Source of the DNA: Didymodactylos carnosus
Lineage: Eukaryota; Rotifera; Eurotatoria; Philodinida; Philodinidae
Direction: 5' to 3'
NCBI GenBank assembly: GCA_905250885.1
Contig: CAJNOQ010000171.1
Location: forward strand, 1 to 64,000
DNA: 64,000 nt
Positions 54,791 to 64,000 of this stretch are shown here, piece by piece. The position numbers were made by a program, and so were the translations under genes. The notes below the pieces were generated by a model. It was not told where the DNA came from, did not search any database, and saw nothing but the letters and a program-made list of their open reading frames with translations. How positions within the stretch are numbered: position 1 is the first letter of the stretch; each line of letters begins with the position of its first letter.

Positions 54791-57523
54791 TCATGTGATT
54801 ATATCACATCCAACTGTGGCAAATTCTTTTCTTAAACTCAAAATTTCGTTTAAATCTAATGCATTTCCTAATAAATCGATTCGTTTCACGGCTTTCGTAT
54901 GCCATTTATCTCTATAGTCTTTTAATGTATGTAATAACATCATCATTGCTTCATATGAGATAATATTAAAGTTAAGATTAATGTTCAATATTGACCAACA
55001 ATTTTTCTTTTCTTTGATCATTTCACACAACCATTTTACAAATGTTATATCCAAATTATTATAGGCTAAATTTAAATCATTTAAATAATTATTTTGCTTT
55101 ATAATAAAATTAGTAAATGCTTGTTGTGTAATAAAATTCCATATTAAACTTGAACGTTCCAAATGTAAAATTTTTATCTTGTTATCTTGAGCACGTAGTG
55201 AATAGAGAAATATTTCCAATATATTTGGTCTCAAACGAATATTTCGTATTCTCAAATCATTAATTTGATGATAATTTTCAGTGATATGTTGGCACCATTC
55301 ATCCAATATAGTATCTGATTCCAGCATCGATGATATATCTAATCGTAGAATATTTTTTGCACTTGATAATAGTTTCACTAGTAGATGCATATGGATATGT
55401 TGAAAATGTTTTTCACTCCACGAAAAACGCGCCAAATAGGAATTCATAAGAAAATGTTGTTGTTCAAAATCGAGTGTACTAATAAGATCTAGAGCTTCTA
55501 GTGGTAATTTCAAAGCATCCATTTTTAAACAATTTAATTTAACACCATAATTTGTGTACAAATCGATAATAAAACCTAAAGCTCCTTTGGATAGTGTTAA
55601 ACTGCCTATATGTAACGATTGTAATTGAGAACGTTTACATAGTTCTAATAAATTTGTTTCTAATTGTGATGAATAAAGACCAATATTGATTAATGTTAAA
55701 TAATTAATTTGATGCATACCTAGAAGAGCGATGGCCAATAATTCAATTGTTTCATGATTCGATACATAATAGATTGATAAACTAGTAAGAAAGCATATTT
55801 GATTCTGTTTTGTTAGATGTAAGAGTACACCGTTTTCCTCAATTGTTTCATTTTTTTCTCCAATGGCCTTTGTTACTGGTGGTGGTTCGATTAAACCATT
55901 AGAAAATGGTCTTGATGTTACCGTTGTCGGCCGATTATAGATATTACTATCGCTCAATGAAAATGGTTGTTGTAGAAGTGGCATTGATAATGCAGGAAAT
56001 GATCGTGTGCCTGGTGATAACATGGATCGTTCTGATGCGATATAACGTGTTGATACCACATCATTAGTCAATGATAATAATGGATTTCGAAAATGAATTA
56101 ACGTCCGAGATCGATTTAAATGATGAATTAATTGTTCTTCATAATGTTGATTGAGTGTGGAAAGACTAATTTCGTGATCAAACGTTGAATCTACAGTGAA
56201 ACATTTGCCAGTTATAATACAAAAGGAATGTCAGATCTGACCTTGTGGAAGAGTATTGTTATCCACTGGTATTATTTGAGCTGTTGGTAGAATATGATTT
56301 GAAACAATTGTCGATAGAATCGTTGTTGTTGGTAATTGTGATTGTCGCGGTTGAAATCTGTTATGTTGTTGAATAACTAAGTCTGGTAAAAAATTTGTTT
56401 CTACTGATGTCAAATGATTTGTTAATGATGAATGATTTTGTATCACCGTATTTGGTGATGATATAAGAAAATCGATTGAATCACTAATATTGGTTCGTGA
56501 ACTAATTGAATCGGACATTATAGCATTTGTTGTATCGGTTGAACTTTGTTGTGTGACTATCGAATGATTACTTTCTATTGATATTGATGATAATTGTCTA
56601 AAATTTGGTAATGATCCTCTGATAGGTAGTGATGGTACTGATGATTCGTTTGTTGTATGTAATTGTACTTGTAAACACATTTTTTGTTTTCGTTTAAGAA
56701 ATGGTAATACAAAACGTCGTTTTAACTCTGTATTTAAACTTAAATCGGAATGATTTATTTTTTGAATATTACATAAATAAGAAATAGAATAACTTCTTGG
56801 ATAGATAAGTAAAGGAGCAAGAATATTCATTAAACAATAGGATGGAAATTTAAGAACAATACTTTTTATATTTCCACGTGTTAATAACTCTAAAACAAAT
56901 TTCATTCCGTTAATATCCGTTTCTGTAGGATATCCGCTAAGAACTAAATCAGTGACATCATTCATAAAACAATAAATCATTTGTTCATCGGCTTTTAATA
57001 ATTTCCAAGTATTTGGTATGAGAATAAAACGTTTGATATAATGATTCCATTCATAATTCCATAGAAAAGAAAGTGTTGATGTTTCAATGAGACGTTGTTT
57101 AGCACAATAAATAACTGATTCTCTACTCAAATTATATTTAATATGTTCATATATTGATAAATCTATAATTCGTTGTGGTTTACTATTAATATTAACATAA
57201 ATACCTAATTGAAGTACTTGACTATCGTGAAATAAATATTCAAAATACAATCGTTTATATGGTATAACATCATTTGATTGTGATTCATATAAATCTTTAT
57301 CGTCACGAGATAATGACCATACAAGGTCAAAATGTCTACGCCAAACATCGTTTGTAACAATATGACGTCTTTCATAGATGATCTCAATCCGTTCAAGTTC
57401 ATACGGTGAAACATAGAATAATAAATCTTTTAAGACTTTATCACATAACTGTTCAAATTCATCATTTATGTACAATGAAGCATAGGATGCAACTGCTTTT
57501 AAACATGTTTCATATAGCCACAT
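54791..57523 (-). CDS. LRRC41/MUF1-like leucine-rich-repeat protein, predicted Elongin BC substrate receptor
   Basis: Two exons, 56242-57523 and 54791-56190, join in phase 1 (G|GTCAGA donor, TGTAG acceptor, 51-nt intron) to give 893 residues; human LRRC41 has about 812. LRRC41 (MUF1) binds Elongin B/C through a BC box and recruits a Cullin-RING ligase. Here residues 2-11, WLYETCLKAV, fit the BC box (L-x3-C-x3-hydrophobic) and align with human LFELCGRAV. Then YELERIEIIYERRHIVTNDVW parallels [21 protein letters not shown]. The middle (about 290-520) is Ser/Thr/Asn-rich and disordered, as in the vertebrate protein. The C-terminal 370 residues hold irregular leucine-rich repeats (LNDLNLAYNNLDITFVKWL, SILNINLNFNIISYEAMMML, VKRIDLLGNALDLNEIL). 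The final segment matches the human end in layout. The start is placed by the BC box at residue 2. Family assignment is by pattern memory, so moderate. Confidence 0.78.
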
Positions 57524-60330
57524 GTCATTATTTAATTATTTTAAATAATAAATGATACATTATATTAAAAATCGATCACAAACATACAGATAAACAAAAA
57601 AAAAAACAATGGATAATGATAGATCCACGAAATAATAAGAAAACAAGACAACACAACAGCAACACGAAAAGAAGAAACAATAAAAAATATTTTCTAATAC
57701 GATTAGAGAAAATTTTATTAAATTTTAATCCTAAAGAAATTCCTTGACAACAACATAATACGTTGTAAGAAAAAGTACTTTCTTTTATAAAAAAAGAAAG
57801 TATACTTAACAGATGAAATTAGTTAACATTCAGATAGTCACTTGAACGTTTCTAACAATAATAAAAAATATTGGACAACCGATAGATATTTTAAAATTTA
57901 GAGTAAAACTTGACATTTTTTGTTATTATTGATTAAATAAAACGAAAGATTTTTCATAGAACATTAAAAAGAGATTTTTTTGATTGATTAATTCGTTTTT
58001 TTCCATGACTTGATGGGACTTTCTTTTCAACAGTGTAGCAATTTTAATAACAGTCAACAGTTAATTGTCCGGCATCGATCATTTCCAGTAAAAGCATACA
58101 TTACCTTATCGAATAATTCATTGTACGAAAAGAAATTTGAAAATGCTAAAATTACAAATGAGAAAGACTAACCATATACGCAATGTTATGTTTGATAGAA
58201 ATCATCCAAGGGATTAACGTTTATCGAAAGAAAACAAAATGTTTTTGTCATGCAGCAACTAGACAGAAATCACGGATATGTTCGTGTTTACAGCGCTTCC
58301 CCGTTTGCAAAAAAAATCGATAATTTTTACAACGCAATGCAATAAAAACTTTATATTTGTTATTTCTTTGTGTAAATAAACTCTTCCTTCTTGCAACACT
58401 TATCTTGACATATCTCCGATGGATTTCGAAGAAAATTTTGAAGAAAAACGACTTTCACATGACACGTGTATGTATGATCAAGGTTTTAATCCATGATGAG
58501 TAACAACCTTTTGGATTTTAATCTCAAGGTCAAATATTTTGTCTGTTCCTTCGATCATATTTGAGCGAAGGTTTATTAGTAAAGACTAAATAAAGGTAAG
58601 AGGTAAATACATATGTACCGCTGGAAGTAATCATTTGAACTATTGCCTTCAATTACTTGTTTAAATTAACAGATTTTTTGGGGCAGGTTTTTGAAAGCAC
58701 GCTAAGTAAATACACAAAAATCTAGAAATCAGTTAAATTAAACATTAGAAGATAAATAAGATTTTAAAACGAAATTTTATGAAAAAAATGCTTTTATCAC
58801 GTTTTATCGTTACTGAGAAAAAATGATTTTTGATCCTGTAAGAGTAGTAATGGATGAAGGATGATAACCGAAGCATCTCTACAAACTCCTACTATATTCC
58901 ACTATTAGTCATAAAAGACTGCTACATTTAATATTTCTTTTATTTTAATAATAAAGAATGAGTACATGGCGTACAACAGTTTATTCTGGAACAAGTACAA
59001 GCACAGTGACTAGAATGTATATTAATTAGCAATACAAGAAAAGAAATTCTAGTTTTTTTTTGATTGTGACTATTTTTATGAATTGTAGAATAATACTTAT
59101 CCTTATTTACCTGTACGTATGACGCACGATCTAATCACTGAAAATAGACAAAAGAACAGAAAGCTGCTCATAGATGTATCAATGTAAACTGGAGAGTTTA
59201 AATTAGAACAGAAACAAAAAAAAGGCATTGACATGGAAAAATAAGATAATAAGTTATGATCAGATTTTGGCAATTAAAGATGTAACTATATAGAGACAGA
59301 TGTTGAATCGAAAAATTCAGTATTTCATTTTCTTATTCGACACCAATACTATCTATTGCAAATAGTCAATAATAAATTGAACAGAATAATAGTATATGTT
59401 TTTTCTCATAAGAATCAATCAGTCGATATATATGGCAAAATTGTTGAAAAATACATTAGTAACTGTGAGATCCCAATATTTTTATTCTCAACAGTTGTCG
59501 AAGAAGTACAAACAGGTTCTTAATTTCATATCTCTTTCACCTTAATGTCATATTGTAATAATCTACAAATCTTGCTGTGTATCTTTGTTATGTATGTGTG
59601 TGTGTGTGTCTGTGTGCTTGTGTGAGCGTATTAATATCACCATCACATTAGAAAATATTCTTCTCATTCTGTGGATACATGTCTGTACATGTGAATATTC
59701 TTCATGTACATACAAACAAAGATCGAAATACAAGGAAAGAGAAAGAGAAAAAAGACCGTTATACATAATCTTTAATAAAGCGTTGGAGCATGAAAACAAG
59801 CATATTACTAAAAAAAGCATATACTATCATCACTATAAGGAAAATGTTGTTTTTCTTATTACGGCAACCTTGGCAAATAAACAAACATTGATAGAAAATG
59901 TACAAAAGAGATGAAAAGAAATTCTTTTCTATTTGCAGATGATGTAGAGTTAGCAATCAACTTTTCTTTCAAATTGGTATATAACTGACGTCATGACTAA
60001 GAGAGAAATAGGGAGAGAAAAAAATGAGGAAGCCGTAAGCCTTGACAAACAGTCCTCGACCACCACGCAAACCCGCACTTTTTAAGGATAGAAGTAAAGA
60101 AAGAAAGAAAAAGATAGAAAAAAGATAGAAATAGAGGAGAGATTTACAAAGACTGTATCATCATCATCCAAACATAATCGTTTTTACATAATTATTATTA
60201 CTGTTGGATAAATCAAAACGAGAATTATAATCTATTGTTTGATATTGAAGGTGAGCAAAAATAAATATATTTGATGACCGAATGTCCTATAATAATTCTA
60301 TACTTTGATTATTTAGTTATTTTATAAGAA
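57524..60330. other. Divergent intergenic region between LRRC41-like and MARVEL-like genes
   Basis: 2.8 kb of AT-rich sequence that should contain both promoters. A (GT)n microsatellite lies at 59592-59622 and purine runs near 59734-59752 and 60095-60140. No gene was found. Confidence 0.45.
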
Positions 60331-61206
60331 ATGGCTCTCTTAGATATTGGATATTTAGCCACCATTCCGGGCATTTTAAATATATTAGAAATTGTGAGTA
60401 GAAAATATACTCTGCTAGTTTACTTTTTAATATTATTGTTTTTTTTTAAGCTTGTTGTTTTGGGTGCATTAATAAGTGTTTCGATAACATCGCGACTATT
60501 TGCCGAATATGCTGATAATCAGCGTCATATATATCCTGATCTTTATACGGCAGTTGTACGCTCCGTATTTCAAGCATTTTGTATTATTTGTATTGCATTG
60601 ACACTTGCCATCTTACTCATACATCTTTATGGTGCTCGATTTCGAGGACCTCATTTTTCAAATATAAACCGATTGGTAAGTTCATTTAAGCTATATAGCT
60701 ATTTCACTAATATCGAAATTAATATTTCAGTGTAGTACTCTAAATATAATAATGGGTTTAATGATGCTTTCAATGGGAATTTGTTCAGCTTTATGGGAAG
60801 ATAAATTGCGTAGAACACCAGCAGTTGTGAATAAAGGATATTATTCTTATCGTGAACGTTATCTATTTGGAGAACCTACATACGGTCATCCGGGAGCGGC
60901 TGCTGCAGCAGCAGTAAGTAATTGATTCTTTTAACTAAATAATTTCTGAAATTATATGAAATATTCTTGTTATAGGCATTTGGGTTTTTGGCCGCTATTC
61001 TCTATTTTATTGAAGCATGTACAAGACCAACATTAGATACAGAAACAAGACATATACCAATTTCCAATCGAAATTATGTGAATACAACGGAAACACCGAT
61101 CAATTATCAACCTCAACAATATTATCCAGCAAAATATCCCATTACAACATCAACTCATGAACGAATTATCCCTGTTGAAACAACAATAAATCGGCCTAGT
61201 TACTAG
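60331..61206 (+). CDS. Four-span membrane protein, MARVEL-like
   Basis: Four exons, 60331-60393, 60451-60675, 60731-60913 and 60976-61206, all phase 0 with good GT-AG sites, give 233 residues. Four hydrophobic segments are seen: about 8-35 (bridging exons 1-2), 60-85 (AFCIICIALTLAILLIHLYG), 96-115 (TLNIIMGLMMLSMGICSALW) and 155-173 (AAAAAAFGFLAAILYFIEA). A Tyr-rich loop, YYSYRERYLFGEPTYGH, precedes TM4, and the cytoplasmic tail is Tyr/Pro/Thr-rich. This layout (short N-terminus, four spans, tail) resembles MARVEL-domain or tetraspan vesicle proteins, but I cannot name an orthologue. Exon phases and a hydrophobic pattern continuous across three junctions support the model. A second gene starts 174 bases downstream in the same direction. 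Confidence 0.72.
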
Positions 61207-61310
61207 ATTTTTGTATCCAGCGCCATTTAATATTGGGTAGTGTTTCCACGTGCAAACTTTTCTCATATTTTTGCATTAAAAAAATAAAACAGTCAATTCA
61301 AGTTACAAAC

Positions 61311-61375
61311 TTTTTTTTCTATATTCTTAATTCTTCTTCTTCTTTATTCTCGTCGGTTTTTCTCATTATTCTTAG
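61311..61375 (+). promoter_or_regulatory. Strong polypyrimidine tract and splice acceptor just before a start codon
   Basis: A long C/T run ends in TTATTCTTAG (AG at 61374-61375), four bases before the ATG at 61380. No matching donor of an upstream exon is apparent, which fits a spliced-leader trans-splice acceptor. Rotifers are known to trans-splice a spliced leader. A cis-spliced non-coding 5' exon is the alternative. Confidence 0.45.
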
Positions 61376-61379
61376 AAAA

Positions 61380-61925
61380 ATGGTTCGCATTAATCATAAT
61401 AATAAAAAAAGTAATTGTCATAATTCAACAAAAAGTCGGGATTCTACTTCACGATCAAAATCAAATATAGCAAACAATAGTTCGATACAAGATACATTGT
61501 TAAAACAACCAATAAATGGAGATGTAAACAATCAAAATGATGAAACAAACAAAATTCTAAATGTTGTTCGAAGAGCCCTAATTAATGCTGCCGAAGAATT
61601 AGTACAACATAAATCGGAAAATTTATTCAATAATAATGATAATAATTTTTCATTGACTATTGAATCCAAACCTGACGATGGTATTACTATAAATACTAGT
61701 GAAGAACGAATATATAGTAACAAATACAATAACAAATCAAGAAATAATAATTATTTAAAAAATAAATATAATAATAAAAATAAACAATTTTTATCATTGA
61801 AAAATTTGACATCAAGAAAAAATAGTAGTGGTAAACGAAAAATAACGACAACAAATCAACAACGAAGATTACAAAAACATATTATACAATTGAAAAAGAA
61901 AAATTTAACAGGACGAAGAAAATAA
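61380..61925 (+). CDS. Small basic Asn/Lys-rich protein
   Basis: 181 residues, unrecognised. It is strongly basic and Asn/Ser/Lys-rich. One predicted helix, NKILNVVRRALINAAEELVQ, lies around residues 57-76, and the C-terminus is very basic (KRKITTTNQQRRLQKHIIQL then KKKNLTGRRK), suggesting nucleic-acid binding or nuclear/nucleolar targeting. The frame stays open further upstream (to 61233), but that part translates the polypyrimidine tract, so the Met after the acceptor is preferred. It lies 174 bases after the MARVEL-like stop. Asn runs follow AT richness; the helix and basic tail argue for a real gene. Confidence 0.55.
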   Translation: MVRINHNNKKSNCHNSTKSRDSTSRSKSNIANNSSIQDTLLKQPINGDVNNQNDETNKILNVVRRALINAAEELVQHKSENLFNNNDNNFSLTIESKPDDGITINTSEERIYSNKYNNKSRNNNYLKNKYNNKNKQFLSLKNLTSRKNSSGKRKITTTNQQRRLQKHIIQLKKKNLTGRRK

Positions 61926-62590
61926 GAACTAAACAAATTTTTCATGAGACAAATGTAATACATTTACTTTTTTGACACTACCTATAATATGTCATGAATG
62001 AAATAAAACGAATTCTTCTATTCTGCTATTTTAATGAATGGGAAGAGTGCAAAGCGTTAAAATTCATAATGTTAAAGGAAAGAAAATTAAAATCTAATCT
62101 GATATATTTGTGATTTTAAATGAATACTGCAATTCTAAGTTCTATTACCATTTGTACATAATAGTCTTAACTTCATCATACATATCTTTTCAAGTCCTAT
62201 AAAATGAATCAATTTTAGTTGAGTAAAATACCAGGTAAACATGATAAGTGAGATAAATGACTTTAGTATAATATAAAATCAATCAAAACGATGATCTAAC
62301 GCGAAAAAAGTAACTGAATCGTGAAAAAACCCTAGATGGCTAATATCAAGTAATCGTTTATAACATATGAAGAAAGACACGCCTTTTTATATTATATTTT
62401 CTTTCGTTTTCATATTTATCAGAATTTTGGATAACATATCATAGTTTATTCAAAAACGTATTTTTTTCTCGGATACGTATAAAACAAAGTAGCATTCATT
62501 GAATAGCAGTAATACTTTGCTGAATATGAAAAAATATCACAGAAAAACGTTTAAAAAATCCCACTGTCAGGCAACAGAACAGGATTTGGA
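61926..62590. other. Intergenic stretch
   Basis: AATAAA near 62001 could end the upstream transcript. Nothing else assigned. Confidence 0.4.
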
Positions 62591-63890
62591 AGTAAAATAT
62601 CACTGCTCTTTCGAGATAATAGCGACATTCATTGCCTCAAATTCTACAGTTTGTCATTGAACTATTGTGTATAATCGATCAAATTCTTCGATATTTCGTT
62701 TTTCTTGTTTCAATCTTGGACAAAAGGATTTTATATTCAATACCTTTTCACATCAATGAAACCTACTTATCATTCTTATTCTATTTGTCATCAACTATTC
62801 ATTAACACGTCGTTTATCATCTACTAGAGTGATCGAGTCGATTATTCATTTTATATTTGTTTTTAACAAATCAGTTGTATCATCTTTTTCTTCTATTTTT
62901 TTTGCTTCAGCTAGGATGAGACTGTCCAATAGTCACATAGTAGTTCCATTGGTTTCAAATTTTTGCATTGAATTAAAATATTCGCTATCCACCTTATCTA
63001 AATGTTGTTTCAAGTCTCTATTTGTAAACTAGCACTGACACTTTTCAATTTTGATTAATTTACCAAATTTTTCTATCATCAATTCATTACATTCATCTGT
63101 TAAACGTTTAATGGCTTCAACTAAGTGTTTTCTATTTTAGTTTGAATTTTTATCTTTGTGTCTCTTTTTTTCGGTCTTAATATTTACAATTCTACTTTAA
63201 AAATCCATTTTTTTATTCGTATCAGATATGAGTACTCGTGAGAGATTGGTAGAAAACCGCATTAGACGATTGTAACGTATCCCATATGTGTAGAATGCAA
63301 AAATGACAGAAATAGTGTCAATATCATGCTGTTTCTCTGATTTGAATAACAAACCAAAGATCTGAATGTCACATGAAGACTAAAGTCACATCTCAATACA
63401 TGACAATTAGTCACATCAGATTGTTTGCTCTTTAATTCCATTTCAATGTTTCTGTTTGTCCTTGAACTTGTTGTTGTATTTGCAATGGATCTTCACTGCA
63501 ATGGTTGCTTGATCTAAACGTAGCAAACAGATATTTCGTTTATTCATAGTAAGAGTACGTGCTTAAATCAAATCATCATCAAGAAAAAACAAACACATAA
63601 AGCTTCTTGTATCAAGAATTTGATTCAAATCTTGAATGATTGAATCTTGTATCAAAAATCTTCGAAATTCTTGAATCATCATTTTTTGTGCGAAGATTTT
63701 CATACTTACAGTAACTTCGAATTTTGTTTTCCTTCTCGAATATAGTTGTTTTAGACGTAGAAAGAGCTTATGATCGTATATCTGACGATTATGGTCGAAA
63801 TACACGAAAATAAAATGTAAAATTTTCCATTCAACACCCGAAAGGTTCTGGCTTTCTTCATACAAGATCTCCAGTAAGAGATTCAAGAAT
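62591..63890 (-). pseudogene. Broken coiled-coil gene resembling CFAP44
   Basis: Minus-strand pieces in several frames follow one protein: ILYEESQNLSGVEW then DHKLFLRLKQLYSRR (63563-63886), RNICLLRLDQATIAV and DPLQIQQQVQGQTETL (about 63430-63545), LVEAIKRLTDECNELMIEKF (63070-63130), FTNRDLKQHLDKVDSEYF (62970-63030), and RNIEEFDRLYTIVQ (about 62660-62705). The phrase LTDECNELMIEKFG resembles the LTNECNELMMKKFG I associate with CFAP44, a ciliary tether/tether-head protein, and the surrounding coiled coil fits. In-frame stops (for example after IEKCQC and after NGTTM) and frame changes show it is not functional as read. It may continue past the window edge. CFAP43 or another ciliary coiled-coil protein is the alternative. 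Confidence 0.45.
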
Positions 63891-64000
63891 TTAAAATGTT
63901 GACTTCTCGGTGGTTTTTTTCTTAATCTTGTGAAAAATCGATTATTTGATATTGGAGTATTAGTGATATCTATTGTCGATGACTAAGGACTGAGTATTTG

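Noticed and set aside
61233-61379. Upstream extension of the basic protein to the first in-frame Met
   Set aside because: The extension translates a pyrimidine tract and crosses a splice acceptor, so the Met at 61380 is preferred.
1-64000. tRNA, rRNA, CRISPR or spliced-leader RNA genes
   Set aside because: I looked for T-loop words, rRNA cores and regular spacer arrays and saw none. A covariance-model scan would be decisive.
1-64000. Telomeric or endogenous retroviral/LTR sequence
   Set aside because: No long direct terminal repeats, no protease/integrase signature and no telomere-type tandem array were recognised; only LINE fragments and DNA-transposon derivatives were.

Overview
This is a nuclear window from an animal. 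It is strongly AT-rich, has short GT-AG introns next to a few long ones, and carries clear metazoan genes (a netrin, PEMT, the MIA40 homologue CHCHD4, COX6B, an LRRC41-like protein). Many small inverted-repeat elements, leucine-rich-repeat and GPCR-like gene debris, and possible trans-splice acceptors fit a bdelloid rotifer. That placement is inference from style and gene families, not from a marker gene.

Layout. Positions 288-2340 (minus) hold a two-exon CHCHD4/MIA40. Positions 5738-7909 (minus) encode a low-complexity polyQ protein with six W-x-NPYW motifs. Positions 12220-14484 (plus) hold a five-exon FAM107-type gene, followed by a decayed minus-strand gene remnant (about 14990-16174). 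Positions 16.2-22.5 kb are dominated by fold-back repeats. Positions 23822-33568 (plus) are a netrin with eight exons, in which the second laminin-EGF domain is encoded twice by adjacent exons of identical length and phase. Positions 33.6-46.8 kb are gene-poor: hAT-like and other inverted-repeat elements, a truncated pogo/pipsqueak-type transposase, a LINE tail inserted beside a leucine-rich-repeat scrap, and a recent hairpin.

Positions 46791-50597 (all minus) hold PEMT, a small single-membrane-span protein and a COX6B with a long N-terminal extension. A piggyBac-like fold-back lies among them. A second broken LINE (51.3-52.4 kb) and a GPCR remnant (54 kb) follow. Positions 54791-57523 (minus) encode an LRRC41/MUF1-like predicted Elongin BC substrate receptor. 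Positions 60331-61206 (plus) encode a four-helix, MARVEL-like membrane protein, and 174 bases later a small basic protein begins right after a strong splice acceptor, an arrangement that could be operon-like. The right edge holds a broken ciliary coiled-coil gene remnant resembling CFAP44.

Functional links. CHCHD4 imports twin-CX9C proteins into the mitochondrial intermembrane space, and COX6B is a twin-cysteine protein of that compartment, but they lie 47 kb apart and no co-regulation is visible. The most interesting host-gene observation is the netrin exon pair. The most interesting repeat observations are several unrelated fold-back families, some with identifiable target-site duplications.
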